64,000 nt of DNA from CAZUVM01 sp964623885 (GCA_964623885.1 CAZUVM010000024.1:3407-67406), one strand, 5' to 3'; counted from the first letter of the stretch, positions 52,631-61,791 are shown. A program made the numbers and translations. Notes: generated from the sequence alone by a model not told the origin.

Positions 52631-53518
52631 ATGTCGGCGAACAATCTCATCGATGGCCGCGCCCTAGCGCGGCAACTCCAGGACGAACTGGGCCAACGTA
52701 TCGCCGCGCTTAAAACTCGCGGTGTGCAACCGGGCCTGGCTTTCGTTCGCGTCGGCGAGGATCCTGCCTCGAAGGTCTATGTCGGCCGAAAAGAAAAAGC
52801 CTGCGCTGACCTCGCGATTTATTCGGAAACCCACGTTCTGTCAGAAGCCGCATCACAATCCGAGCTGTTGGAATTGCTGGCGCGCCTAAACTCAAACTCA
52901 CGCCTCCATGGGATCCTTGTTCAGGCGCCTTTGCCTAAGCAGATAGACTCGTCAGTTGTATATTGCACGGTCAGGCCGGAAAAAGATGTCGATGGCTTTC
53001 ATCCGATGAACGTTGGTAAGTTGATGCTGGGCGACCCGACCGGCTTTCGTCCCTGCACGCCCGCGGGCATTCAAGAATTGCTGATCCGGTCGGGCGTCAA
53101 TCTGTCCGGAGCGGAAGTGGTTATTCTGGGGCGTGGCAATATCGTCGGCAAACCAATGGCGGCGCTATTGTGCCAGAAGGCAAAGAACGCAAACGCGACC
53201 GTGACCCTTTGTCATTCGGGAACCCGCGACGTTACCGCGCACTGCCGACAGGCGGACATCATCATCGCGGCGATGGGCGTGACGGAGTTCGTAAAGGAAG
53301 AGATGGTCCGGCCCGGAGCGGTGGTCGTCGATGTCGGTGTTAATCGCGTCAGCGATCCGACAGCCAAAGGCGGCTCACGCCTGGTTGGCGATGTCGATTT
53401 CGCGCGAGTCCAGCCGATCGCGGGCAAGATAACTCCCAATCCCGGCGGAGTCGGGCCGATGACGATCGCCATGCTGATGCAGAACACCGTCCGCGCCGCG
53501 GAACTTGCAGCATCCTAG
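52631..53518 (+). CDS. folD: Methylenetetrahydrofolate dehydrogenase/cyclohydrolase
   Basis: A 295-residue bifunctional folate enzyme. Motifs: GLAFVRVGEDPASKVYVGRKEKAC with the catalytic Lys region, HGILVQAPLPKQID, PEKDVDGFHPMNVGKL, FRPCTPAGIQELL, VVILGRGNIVGKPMAALL (NADP site) and ITPNPGGVGPMTIAML. Full length. The ATG giving MSANNLIDG is used; 14 upstream codons overlap the promoter and have no homology pattern. Confidence 0.95.
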   Translation: MSANNLIDGRALARQLQDELGQRIAALKTRGVQPGLAFVRVGEDPASKVYVGRKEKACADLAIYSETHVLSEAASQSELLELLARLNSNSRLHGILVQAPLPKQIDSSVVYCTVRPEKDVDGFHPMNVGKLMLGDPTGFRPCTPAGIQELLIRSGVNLSGAEVVILGRGNIVGKPMAALLCQKAKNANATVTLCHSGTRDVTAHCRQADIIIAAMGVTEFVKEEMVRPGAVVVDVGVNRVSDPTAKGGSRLVGDVDFARVQPIAGKITPNPGGVGPMTIAMLMQNTVRAAELAAS

Positions 53519-53540
53519 TGTCTGGTCGATGATTTAACAC

Positions 53541-53999
53541 ATGCAACCAACTCGCATACTGCCCGACCTGCAGTGCTCGCTTCTCTGTGAAGAGATTCGG
53601 CAGGAAGTCACAGGCAATTTCATTTTGGTCGGTGTGATCAATTTTATCCGCGTGCCGCAACTGCCGGTGGTAGCGTTGAAATTGAGCCTGTTCAACCGCT
53701 GGACGGCCGGGCTGGGCCAATTTACGGAGACCTCGCGGTTGATGGCGCCGGACCAAACCACCCTTTTACGCAAGGGCGAAGTGAAATTTGCGCTGCAGGA
53801 TGCGGCGTTGCATGCCACTAACGTCACTGTTTTCGCACAGATCGAATTCAAGGCGGCGGGGACCTATTACGTTGAGGTCCTCGTCGACGACGTGATGAAA
53901 CTGCGTTATCCGGTTCCGGTCATCGTTGCCCCGCCGCAACAGCAGCGAGAACCTGGGCAGGTCCCGACTCCTCCGGTTAACGTGCCTCCCAGCCAGTGA
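53541..53999 (+). CDS. Conserved hypothetical protein (DUF6941-like)
   Basis: A 152-residue protein without signal peptide: LQCSLLCEEIRQEVTGNFILVGVINFIRVP at the start, a beta-rich middle (VALKLSLFNRWTAGLG, VKFALQDAALHATNV, AGTYYVEVLVDDVMKLRYPVPV) and a Pro/Gln-rich tail. The opening 'CEEIR.E..GNFILVGV' resembles DUF6941, small beta-sandwich proteins of unknown function; recall is moderate. 22 bases after folD, same strand. Confidence 0.6.
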   Translation: MQPTRILPDLQCSLLCEEIRQEVTGNFILVGVINFIRVPQLPVVALKLSLFNRWTAGLGQFTETSRLMAPDQTTLLRKGEVKFALQDAALHATNVTVFAQIEFKAAGTYYVEVLVDDVMKLRYPVPVIVAPPQQQREPGQVPTPPVNVPPSQ

Positions 54000-54219
54000 G
54001 ATCGATACGCCGGAGGGCGTCACCTCATGGGGTTTGCACCTACCTTGTTTGTCAATTCAAACTGTGAGCAAACTTGCATCCGTCGCCAGTCCAGTGTCTG
54101 GTTGCGTGTTGTCTACCTAAGGGGCAACACTGCGCGGATCGCGACCAATTCGCGGTCCAGCCACGACCAAGTGCGGCTTCTTGATAGCACACGGCCAGTC
54201 CCTGGCTGGTGACCTTTTT

Positions 54220-54990
54220 TTAACCTGCCTGCCGCAGCAAGCCCCGGGCCCGGCGAACCCAAATGCGATCGCGTTTGCGCTGAAACGCGGGCGCATGGGC
54301 GTCATCACCCAGAACTTCATTCAACTCCGCTCGCGCAAGGTCGGGCTGCTTCCTCGCGATATAAAGCTCTGCTAACTGGACCTTGGCGCGCGGGTACGAG
54401 TGGCTCTCGGTGACCTGCTTCCAAATGTCCAAGGCCTTGTCGCTTTCACCCACCGCCGTCAGGGTTTCGGCGAGCGCCATAAGCGAGTAGCCGTACTCGT
54501 GTTTCGGATTCTCGGCGACGACTCCTTCGAGCAACGGGCGGGCTTCGGCCGGCTGGCGCTTGCGCAAAAGGCATTGGCCGAGGTGCGCGCGCGTGTCCAG
54601 GTCCTGCGGCTCGCGCTCGAGGGCGGCCCGGTAGCAGGATTCGGCTTTGTCGAGCTTGCCTTGCTGGAAATAAATGTCGCCCAATTGCGAATAATGATGC
54701 GCCTTGTCCAGATGGTGGATCTGAGCCTCGAGCTCCTTGATGCGCCGCCGGTCAAAAGAGCCGGGCAGTTCAAACCCGCGCATGACGGAAGGCGTCGCCC
54801 GATAAACCAGCAGGTAATAAAACAGGGCGGAAATACCAATGCCCACAAAAATGAAAAACGCCCAAATCCATTCCCGACGCCGAATCGCATCGATGAACAT
54901 CCAGAGCGAGAACAGCGAAATGATCGCGAACAGCGGGTTCGCCAGCCAATACTGGTAATTGGCAAGGTTGGTCAGCAGCGAAGCCAACAT
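54220..54990 (-). CDS. Membrane-anchored TPR protein
   Basis: A 256-residue protein. Two N-terminal membrane helices (about 12-33 and 40-60) around a short loop RRREW, then a cytoplasmic or periplasmic tail with 4 or so TPR units: HYSQLGDIYFQQGKLDKAESCYRAALEREPQ, THLG-like DTRAHLGQCLLRKRQPAEA, and YIARKQPDLARAELNEVL. Probably a scaffold; partner unknown. It resembles the membrane TPR proteins with a PLD-nuclease-type N-terminus common in this phylum. A GTG at 54999 is an alternative start. The 220-base gap to the left holds no gene. Confidence 0.8.
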   Translation of the reverse strand: MLASLLTNLANYQYWLANPLFAIISLFSLWMFIDAIRRREWIWAFFIFVGIGISALFYYLLVYRATPSVMRGFELPGSFDRRRIKELEAQIHHLDKAHHYSQLGDIYFQQGKLDKAESCYRAALEREPQDLDTRAHLGQCLLRKRQPAEARPLLEGVVAENPKHEYGYSLMALAETLTAVGESDKALDIWKQVTESHSYPRAKVQLAELYIARKQPDLARAELNEVLGDDAHAPAFQRKRDRIWVRRARGLLRQAG

Positions 54991-55130
54991 AACCCACACC
55001 TTAGCGAACGGTGCGACAGTTGAAAACTGAAAGTCATGGGTAGCACCTTGTTCTTATTGCGAACGCACACTCGCTGATAATATTGGGGACGCTGTCCTTA
55101 ACAATTCCCAGTAATGCGCTGGTGGTGTAA

Positions 55131-55159
55131 TTGACTTGGGCAAGACGCATCGCTACTCT
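55131..55159 (+). promoter_or_regulatory. Candidate sigma-70 promoter of bamD, possibly leaderless
   Basis: TTGACT (55131-55136) and TACTCT (55154-55159) with a 17-base spacer; the preferred bamD ATG starts 6 bases after the -10 box. The -10 match is only 3 of 6. The geometry equals that before folD. Confidence 0.35.
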
Positions 55160-55165
55160 GCCAGC

Positions 55166-56230
55166 ATGAGATATCGGTCCGTGCCAGTGCTGCTGATCCT
55201 CATTGTGGTCGTGGCATTTCCGTTTCGTTCACCGGCGCCGCTTATTTACCGGCCGGGTGAGGGCTGGAGCTACGAGCCCGTGGGTGGCGGCGGCAAATGG
55301 ACGCGCGCTCGAGCCAAGGACCAACTTGAAGTCGCCCAGACGGCATTTGACAACAAGGATTACGGTCTAGCGCTCAGAGCGGCGCGGCGGGTGGTCAAGG
55401 TCTGGCCTCTGTCCGACTATGCGCCCCAGGCCCAGTATTTGGTGGGACGCTGTTACGAAGCCAAAGGCGAAGACCAGAAGGCGTTTGCGGAATATCAAAC
55501 CGTGCTGGAGAAGCAACCGAAGATAGGGAATTACCACGAGATTTTGGAAAGGCAATACGCGATCGCGGGCAAATTCCTGGCCGGAAAATGGTTTCGTCTC
55601 TGGGGTTATATTCCCCTTTTCCCTTCCATGGAAAAAACCTCGGAAATGTATGAAAAAATCGTCAAGAATGGCCCCTATAGTGAGATCGCTCCAGAGGCGC
55701 AGTTGAAAGTCGGCAATGCGCGCGAGAAACAAAAGAACTATCCGCTGGCGGCCAAAGCGTATGAGACGGCGGCAGATCGTTATCACGATCGGCCCAAAGT
55801 GGCTTCCGAGGCGCTGTTTCGCCAGGGCATGACCTATCAGAAGCAGGCTCAAACCGCCGAATACGATCAAAGCACCGCCGGGCAGGCGATCTCCACCTTC
55901 ACCGATTTTATTACCTTATACCCGGCCGATCCTCGCGTTCCGGAAGCGCAGAAGGTGATGGGCAAGCTCAAAGAAGAACAGGCCCGCGGCAGCTACATGA
56001 TTGCGAAGTTTTACGAAAAGTACCGCCGTTGGGAGGCCGCAAAGATCTACTACAACGACGTGGTGAATCTGTCATTGGGAGAAACCAATGCGCCGTTCGC
56101 AGCGGCCTCCGCAAAACGCATCGATGAGCTGAAGAGAAGGACGCCCGGCGCGATAGCGCCGACCAACACGGTCCCCGTCAAGGCGCCGCTGTTCACCCCG
56201 ATTCCAGGTTTGCCAACCGCGAAGAAGTAG
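55166..56230 (+). CDS. BamD-like outer-membrane assembly TPR protein
   Basis: A 354-residue exported protein with a signal peptide (SVPVLLILIVVVAFPFRSPA) but no evident lipobox Cys. TPR-like repeats: ARAKDQLEVAQTAFDNKDYGLALRAARRVVKVWPLS, YAPQAQYLVGRCYEAKGEDQKAFAEYQTVLEKQP, and later YPLAAKAYETAADRYHDRP and EAAKIYYNDVVNLSLGE (in parts). The pattern and the following LptE gene, which starts directly after the stop, fit a BamD relative working in outer-membrane biogenesis. The C-terminus is Pro/Thr-rich. Confidence 0.8.
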   Translation: MRYRSVPVLLILIVVVAFPFRSPAPLIYRPGEGWSYEPVGGGGKWTRARAKDQLEVAQTAFDNKDYGLALRAARRVVKVWPLSDYAPQAQYLVGRCYEAKGEDQKAFAEYQTVLEKQPKIGNYHEILERQYAIAGKFLAGKWFRLWGYIPLFPSMEKTSEMYEKIVKNGPYSEIAPEAQLKVGNAREKQKNYPLAAKAYETAADRYHDRPKVASEALFRQGMTYQKQAQTAEYDQSTAGQAISTFTDFITLYPADPRVPEAQKVMGKLKEEQARGSYMIAKFYEKYRRWEAAKIYYNDVVNLSLGETNAPFAAASAKRIDELKRRTPGAIAPTNTVPVKAPLFTPIPGLPTAKK

Positions 56231-56788
56231 ATGCCTGCCGTCCCTGGCATGTCTTCTTACGCTCGCAGCTTCGGGTTGCACTGGTTGGCTGCGAGCGGAG
56301 GTGCGGTCCTGGCATTGGTGCTCGGAGGGTGCGCCGGGTACACGCTCGGGCCTACCAATGGCCTGGCCGCAGGAGAAAAATCCGTAAGCATCCGCCCGTT
56401 TGCAAACCTGACCCTGGAACCCCGGTTGACCGACCCCGTCACCCAGCAAATGCGCAAGGAAATTCAGCGCGATGGCACCTTCCAACTGAGCACACATGGA
56501 GACCCGGATCTGGTCCTCTCCGGCTCGCTGATCCGATTTGAAAGGACCGAAGTTACCTTCTCTTCAACGGATGTTCTGCAAGTCCAGGATTTCCGGCTTA
56601 TTCTCACCGCCCAAGTCAAAGTCACTGAGCGCAGCACCGGCAAAGTGTTGCTGGATCAGGCCATTAGCGGCTTCACGCTTGTTCGCGTAGGCTCGGATAT
56701 GACCAGCGCCGAACGCCAGGCGCTGCCATTGCTCGCAGGCGACCTGGCCAAGAATACCATTGCCCGGCTGAGCGAGGGCAAGTGGTGA
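56231..56788 (+). CDS. lptE: LptE-like LPS-assembly lipoprotein
   Basis: A 185-residue lipoprotein (lipobox LVLGGC, Cys about 34, then AGYTLGP). The segment KSVSIRPFANLTLEPRLTDPVTQQMRKEIQRDGTFQLST and the later VTERSTGKVLLDQAISGFTLVRVG (in parts) follow the LptE pattern (GYxL, PFxNxTxEP, strand-rich core). LptE plugs the LptD barrel for LPS export. It starts on the base after the bamD stop. An inner start at MSSYAR is possible. Confidence 0.82.
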   Translation: MPAVPGMSSYARSFGLHWLAASGGAVLALVLGGCAGYTLGPTNGLAAGEKSVSIRPFANLTLEPRLTDPVTQQMRKEIQRDGTFQLSTHGDPDLVLSGSLIRFERTEVTFSSTDVLQVQDFRLILTAQVKVTERSTGKVLLDQAISGFTLVRVGSDMTSAERQALPLLAGDLAKNTIARLSEGKW

Positions 56789-56807
56789 TGAGATCCTCTT
56801 AATAGAG

Positions 56808-56853
56808 TAGGGACGCCGTCCCGACAAGTCGGGTTCCAATTCCGGCGTCCCTA
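56808..56853. repeat. TAGGGACGCCG inverted repeat
   Basis: Perfect 11-base inverted ends, TAGGGACGCCG (56808-56818) and CGGCGTCCCTA (56843-56853), enclosing a smaller hairpin CCGAC-AA-GTCGG. The most complete copy of this family in the window; it lies between the convergent lptE and BON genes, where it could also end transcription from both sides. Confidence 0.78.
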
Positions 56854-56917
56854 CCAATGGGCGCTTCCGATTTGCGTTCCTTCGTGTTAAGTGGCGGTCA
56901 ATTCAACTACCTGCGGC

Positions 56918-57247
56918 TTACCTTCCGGTAGGCAGCAAGAGATTGTTGTAAACCCGCACCACACCTGGCGTGCTTGCGGCAATCTGGCCGGCGCGGTCCT
57001 TCGCTGCCGGCGAGTCAACAAAACCGCTCAATTGGACCACACCGTTGAGCGATTGGACCTTCACCTCAGTGCCTTTGACTTCGGAATCGCTGTACATTTT
57101 GGTTTTGATGCGGGCCACGATCGACTTGTCATCGACGTAGGAACGGGCGCTTTCGCGACCCGAGGTCACCGAGCAGCCGGAGGTCAGGGCCAGCGGCAGC
57201 AACGCCAGCGAAGCGGTCACGATTACGTTCAGAATCTGTTTTTTCAT
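56918..57247 (-). CDS. BON-domain lipoprotein
   Basis: A 109-residue lipoprotein (LPLALTSGC, Cys 25) with one BON domain: DKSIVARIKTKMYSDSEVKGTEVKVQSLNGVVQLSGFVDSPAAKDRAGQIAASTPGV (in parts). BON proteins such as OsmY and DolP are periplasmic and linked to envelope integrity and osmotic stress. Divergent from pgk, convergent with lptE. Confidence 0.87.
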   Translation of the reverse strand: MKKQILNVIVTASLALLPLALTSGCSVTSGRESARSYVDDKSIVARIKTKMYSDSEVKGTEVKVQSLNGVVQLSGFVDSPAAKDRAGQIAASTPGVVRVYNNLLLPTGR

Positions 57248-57349
57248 AGCTTTATCTCCACCTTGGACTCCTCAACATAATCGGCGGAGTACGTGCTCAG
57301 CGATAGGGTCTTGTGCTTAGACTCACGGCGCAATAAACCCAATGCTTTC

Positions 57350-57377
57350 TTGACTATCAAAGGTCGCGGGCTATGCT
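57350..57377 (+). promoter_or_regulatory. Sigma-70-type promoter of pgk
   Basis: TTGACT (57350-57355) and TATGCT (57372-57377), 16-base spacer, 30 bases before the pgk ATG. An AGGA lies 11 bases before the ATG. This is the best -35/-10 pair I noticed in the window. Confidence 0.5.
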
Positions 57378-57407
57378 CGCCGTTCCTAATTCAGGAAACC
57401 TGATTTT

Positions 57408-58667
57408 ATGGCAAAACTAACAGTCCGGGATATCAATGTTCGCGGCAAACGCGTGTTCGTTCGCGTCGATTACAATGTCCCACTCGAGGAAAAAGACGGC
57501 GAAATGGTGATCACCGACGCCACTCGGATTGTTGAAACGATACCGACGCTGAAGCTGCTGATCGAGCAAGGCGGTAAGCTGATTTTGGCCGCTCACCTCG
57601 GCCGCCCCAAAGGCAAACGCGAGCCGTCGATGTCTCTGCGTCCGGTGGCAAAAAAACTCGCGGATCTGCTTGGGCGACCCGTGGCGTTTGTTGACGATTG
57701 CATCGGCGAAAAGGTGGAGAAAACAGCCGGAGCGCTCCAACCCGGCGATGTTTTGCTGCTGGAAAACACGCGCTACTACAATGAAGAAGAAGCGAACGAC
57801 CCTGCATTTGCGGAGAAACTGGCTAAAGCGGCGGAGATTTATGTGAACGATGCTTTCGGCGCCGCTCACCGGGCCCATGCTTCGACCGAAGGCGTTGCGC
57901 GCGTAATCGCGAAGCGCGGCGGTCCCTGCGCCGCGGGGCTTTTGATGGAACGCGAACTGAAATTCCTGGGCGACGAACTCGAGAAACCAGCGCGCCCGTT
58001 TGTTGTCCTGCTCGGCGGGGCCAAGGTCTCAGACAAGATCCAGGTGATCGATCGCCTGCTGGACAAAGCCGACGCGCTGCTCATTGGCGGCGCGATGGCT
58101 TATACGTTCCGCCTGGCGCAGGGTCATAAAACCGGCAAGTCGCTGGTGGAACCGGACAAAGCAGACGTGGCCAAAGCGGCCCTCGCCAAAGCGCAGCAGC
58201 GCGGCATCAAATTCCTCTTGCCGGTCGATGATGTCGTCGCCACCCCGGTCAAAACTGAGAAGCTCGATAAAAAGGGCAAGCCGATAATCGATTACCAGAA
58301 CGTGCGCACGAGTTCGGATTTGAATTGTCCCGACGATGCCGCGGGGCTCGACGTCGGCCCGAAAACTGTCGCCGCCTATTCAGCCGAGATCGCGCAAGCC
58401 AAGACGATTCTGTGGAACGGCCCGATGGGTTTGTTCGAAGACAAGCGGTTTGCCGAAGGCACCAACGCCGTGGCGCGTGCCGTTGCCGATGCCACCCAAA
58501 AGAACGGCGCCAAAAGCATCATCGGCGGCGGCGACAGCGTGAAGGCTCTGAACAAAGCCAAACTCGGGGACAAAGTCACTTTCATGAGCACCGGTGGCGG
58601 CGCGAGCCTGGAATTCCTCGAAGGCCGCGTCCTGCCCGGCGTAGCGGCGCTTTCGGACAAAAAATAA
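57408..58667 (+). CDS. pgk: Phosphoglycerate kinase
   Basis: A 419-residue glycolytic enzyme. N-domain motifs RVDYNVPLEEKDG, LAAHLGRPKGK and LLENTRYYNEEE; a DAFGAAHRAHAST segment; C-domain LLGGAKVSDKIQVIDRLLDKADALLIGGAMAYTF, ILWNGPMGLFED and IGGGDSVKAL with TGGGASLEFLEG (in parts). It is full length. It starts the glycolytic pgk-tpiA cluster, with secG and an oligopeptide transporter downstream. Confidence 0.97.
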   Translation: MAKLTVRDINVRGKRVFVRVDYNVPLEEKDGEMVITDATRIVETIPTLKLLIEQGGKLILAAHLGRPKGKREPSMSLRPVAKKLADLLGRPVAFVDDCIGEKVEKTAGALQPGDVLLLENTRYYNEEEANDPAFAEKLAKAAEIYVNDAFGAAHRAHASTEGVARVIAKRGGPCAAGLLMERELKFLGDELEKPARPFVVLLGGAKVSDKIQVIDRLLDKADALLIGGAMAYTFRLAQGHKTGKSLVEPDKADVAKAALAKAQQRGIKFLLPVDDVVATPVKTEKLDKKGKPIIDYQNVRTSSDLNCPDDAAGLDVGPKTVAAYSAEIAQAKTILWNGPMGLFEDKRFAEGTNAVARAVADATQKNGAKSIIGGGDSVKALNKAKLGDKVTFMSTGGGASLEFLEGRVLPGVAALSDKK

Positions 58668-58751
58668 CGATCCAGTTACAAAGGCAACCTGGGTCCAACG
58701 CGACTCCCGCCCAATTCTACTTTTGCGAACCACTTACTACCGACTTCATCC

Positions 58752-59516
58752 ATGAACAAAGAACGTAAACTCATCATTGCTGGAAACTGGAAAATGAATA
58801 AAACCGTGGCCGAGGCCCTGGACCTGGTGCGCGGTTTAAAAATCGAATTGGGCAATGTCAAGGAGGTCGACATTGTCGTGTGCCCCCCTTTCACCGCGCT
58901 GTCTGAAGTGTCGAGGGCCATCCTGGATTCCAATCTCCGTCTGGGAGCCCAAAACATGAGCGAGCATAATGTCGGCGCTTACACGGGTGAAGTTGCCGCA
59001 GTGATGCTCAAGGAATTTTCCGTTCGCTATGTTATCCTGGGCCACTCGGAACGCCGGCAGTACCAAAAGGAATCTGATGCGCTCATCTCTAAAAAGGCCT
59101 TGGCCGTGCATACGGCGGCTTTGAAACCCGTTGTTTGCGTCGGCGAAACGTTGGCTGAGCGCGAGGGCGGACAGACCGAGAAAGTGCTCGAAACCCAGGT
59201 TCGCGGAAGCCTGGCCGGGTTGAGCAAGGAACAAATGTCGGAGACAATTCTGGCCTATGAGCCGGTCTGGGCTATCGGGACCGGCAAGACGGCCACCACC
59301 GCTCAGGCACAGCAGGCGCATGCGTTTATTCGCGGATTATTGGTCAAAATGTTCGATGAAACGGTTGCCCGCCGGGTTCGCATTCAATATGGTGGTAGCG
59401 TAAAGCCGGCCAACGCCCGCGAACTGATGAGCCAACCCGATGTGGACGGCGCGCTGGTCGGTGGAGCTTCGCTTGAAGTCCGCAGCTTTTCTGACATAAT
59501 TAAAGGCTCGATTTGA
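58752..59516 (+). CDS. tpiA: Triosephosphate isomerase
   Basis: A 254-residue TIM barrel. Substrate-binding AGNWKMNK, catalytic His in VILGHSERRQY, catalytic Glu in AYEPVWAIGTGKTAT, and the phosphate loops IQYGGSVKPANA and GALVGGASLE are all present. It is 84 bases downstream of pgk and 4 bases ahead of secG, a common gene order (pgk-tpiA-secG) in many bacteria. Confidence 0.97.
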   Translation: MNKERKLIIAGNWKMNKTVAEALDLVRGLKIELGNVKEVDIVVCPPFTALSEVSRAILDSNLRLGAQNMSEHNVGAYTGEVAAVMLKEFSVRYVILGHSERRQYQKESDALISKKALAVHTAALKPVVCVGETLAEREGGQTEKVLETQVRGSLAGLSKEQMSETILAYEPVWAIGTGKTATTAQAQQAHAFIRGLLVKMFDETVARRVRIQYGGSVKPANARELMSQPDVDGALVGGASLEVRSFSDIIKGSI

Positions 59517-59520
59517 TTTT

Positions 59521-60006
59521 ATGGGTTTTTTGATTGCTATACTGACTTTGTTGCTGGTGCTGGACTGTGTGGTCCTGGTCTTCCTGGTATTAATCCAACT
59601 TCCGAAAAAGGAGGCGGGCGCGGGCCTGGCTTTTGGCGGCGCGGCCAGCGACGCTTTGTTCGGCGCGGGCTCCGGTAATGTCCTTACAAAAATCACCAAA
59701 TATGTCGCCGGCTTTTTCTTCGGTCTGGCGATTGTCCTCTCGGTAATCCAGACGCGACATTCGGGCTCGGCCAGCAATTTTCAGCAAAAGTTGAATCAGC
59801 CGGCAGGCGCGCCCGCGGCTTTGCCTCCCACTGCTTCCACCCCGGCAGGCACCCCTCCCGCCGGCACTCCGGCGGCTCCGGCGGGCCAGCCCTCAACCGT
59901 TCCCGGCACGAACCAGCTTATGAGCACGGCTCCAGCGGCCGAGAGTCCAGCCGTGCCTCTCATTCCGGCCAACACGAATTCACCCGCCCCCACACCGCCG
60001 AAATAG
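59521..60006 (+). CDS. secG: Preprotein translocase subunit SecG, with long tail
   Basis: A 161-residue protein. The first 80 residues are SecG: membrane helix 1 (LIAILTLLLVLDCVVLVFLVLIQ), loop with KKEAGAGLAFGGAASDALFGAGSGNVLTKITK (in part), helix 2 (GFFFGLAIVLSVIQTR). The remaining 75 residues are Pro/Ala/Thr-rich low complexity, longer than in proteobacterial SecG but common in Verrucomicrobia and Planctomycetes by my recollection. Part of the SecYEG channel. Confidence 0.93.
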   Translation: MGFLIAILTLLLVLDCVVLVFLVLIQLPKKEAGAGLAFGGAASDALFGAGSGNVLTKITKYVAGFFFGLAIVLSVIQTRHSGSASNFQQKLNQPAGAPAALPPTASTPAGTPPAGTPAAPAGQPSTVPGTNQLMSTAPAAESPAVPLIPANTNSPAPTPPK

Positions 60007-60093
60007 CGGACTATGAACGGCCGTCCGGTTGCTTTTTGGAATAAGGGCAACCGTCGGACACCGAGCGGCTCAGCGAACCGGGAGCAATTTAGA

Positions 60094-61791
60094 GTGCGGT
60101 TGCGCTCTGCATTTCGCATTCACGGAGTCAATTCCTGCGGTATATCAGCAGGTGCGATATTTTTCATCATCGCCGGCTGTTTCCTCCTTTCCGGCTGCCG
60201 TGCGCAACCGGCGGCTGACCTGGTTATTGCCAACGGCAGCGAGCCGGAATCTTTGGATCCGGCAATTGTGACCGCGGTTCCCGACATGCGAATTACCAAG
60301 GCGCTTTTTGAGGGCTTAATGCGCCTTGATGGCCGGACCGCGCGGCCGGTTCCCGCATTGGCCGAAAGCTGGGAAGTCTCAGCGGATGGACGCGTATACA
60401 CGTTTCACTTGCGTACCAACCTGACTTGGTCGACCGGCGAGTCGATCACCACGGCGGATGTGATGTATTCCTGGCGCCGCGCCCTGGATCCAGCCACCGC
60501 GGCCGATTACGCTGGCCAATTGTTCTATATCAAGAATGCAGAGGCGTTTTATAACGGCAAACTTCAGGATCCTTCGCAGTTAGGCATTCATGCTCTCGAT
60601 CCGTTGACCCTGCAAATCGAGTTGAATGATCCGCTCGCCTTTTTCCTCGACCTCTGCTGTTTTCCGACGCTCGCCGTGGTGCCCCGGAGCTCAATCGAGA
60701 AATTCGGCGATCGTTGGCTGACCACCCGGCCATTGCCGGCGAGTGGTCCCTATGAACTCGAGGCCTGGCACCTGAACGACCGGGTGCGTCTGCGAAAAAA
60801 TCCCAGGTACTGGGACGCTGCTCACACACGTAGCGAGGTCATAGACCTATTGCCGACGGGCTCTCCTAATACCGCGTTAAATCTTTATGAAACGGGTGTT
60901 GCCGATGTGGTGTGGGACAAAGACCTGGCACCGATTGAACTGATGGACGTGCTGATGAAGCGCCCCGATTTTCATAAATTCGATTTTCTGGGCACTTACT
61001 TCTACCGATTCAACGTCACGCGCAAGCCGCTGGATGACCCTCGCGTGCGCCGCGCTTTTGCGCTCGCGACCGATAAAGCACGCATTATCCGGAAGCTCAC
61101 CTTTGGCGGCGAAAAGGCCGCCGACCATTTCGTTCCCGACGGCGTTGCGGATTACAGCTCGCCGGCGGGCTTGAAGTTTGATCCCGCCCAGGCCCGGAAG
61201 TTCCTGGCAGAAGCTGGATTCCCGGGCGGCAACGGTTTTCCGCGATTGCAATACACGTTTTTTTCCGCTGCGGGCGGCGCGGCCAAAATGCAGGGCAAAA
61301 TCGCTGTGGAACTGCAGCAAATGTGGCGGACCGAATTGGGAGTTGAAATCGATCTGCGCCAAATCGAACGCAAAATCTTTTACAATGCGCAATCCCGGCT
61401 GGATTACGACATCTCAGCTTCGAGTTGGGTTGGCGACTACAACGACGCCAACACGTTCCTCGACCTCTATATGAGCCAAAGCGGCAACAACCGCACCGGC
61501 TGGAAGAACGCCCGCTACGACGGCCTCGTACGCGAGGCAAATAAGCAAACCGATCGGCGGCAGCGCGCCGCCTTGTTCCGCGAGGCTGAATCGCTTTTGG
61601 TTGCTGAGGACGCACCCATCGTGCCTTTGTATTTCTATGCCGGGTTCATCCTCTTTGACGGTAAAAAGGTCGCAGGCATCTGGCCGAACTTGCTCGACGA
61701 ACACCCGCTGCAAGATATCTATCGAATCCAAACCCCAAAACCCAAGGTTCGGTTGAGCGCTAGCCTGGTATTTCGACCGGCGTTGAATTAG
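60094..61791 (+). CDS. oppA: Oligopeptide ABC transporter substrate-binding lipoprotein (OppA-like)
   Basis: About 565 residues. Signal segment with lipobox (FFIIAGCFLLSGC), then SBP_bac_5 signatures: NGSEPESLDPAIVTAVPDMRITKALFEGLMRLDG, LAESWEVSADGRVYTFHLRTNLTWSTGE, TTADVMYSWRRALDP and DPRVRRAFALATDKARI (in parts). Binds peptides in the periplasm for the OppBC permease encoded next. A GGAG lies 9 bases before the GTG at 60094; an ATG at 60013 gives 27 more residues but an overlong n-region and no Shine-Dalgarno. Weak heptad units (60102-60122) fall just inside the chosen start. No OppD/F ATPase is in the window. Confidence 0.9.
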   Translation: MRLRSAFRIHGVNSCGISAGAIFFIIAGCFLLSGCRAQPAADLVIANGSEPESLDPAIVTAVPDMRITKALFEGLMRLDGRTARPVPALAESWEVSADGRVYTFHLRTNLTWSTGESITTADVMYSWRRALDPATAADYAGQLFYIKNAEAFYNGKLQDPSQLGIHALDPLTLQIELNDPLAFFLDLCCFPTLAVVPRSSIEKFGDRWLTTRPLPASGPYELEAWHLNDRVRLRKNPRYWDAAHTRSEVIDLLPTGSPNTALNLYETGVADVVWDKDLAPIELMDVLMKRPDFHKFDFLGTYFYRFNVTRKPLDDPRVRRAFALATDKARIIRKLTFGGEKAADHFVPDGVADYSSPAGLKFDPAQARKFLAEAGFPGGNGFPRLQYTFFSAAGGAAKMQGKIAVELQQMWRTELGVEIDLRQIERKIFYNAQSRLDYDISASSWVGDYNDANTFLDLYMSQSGNNRTGWKNARYDGLVREANKQTDRRQRAALFREAESLLVAEDAPIVPLYFYAGFILFDGKKVAGIWPNLLDEHPLQDIYRIQTPKPKVRLSASLVFRPALN

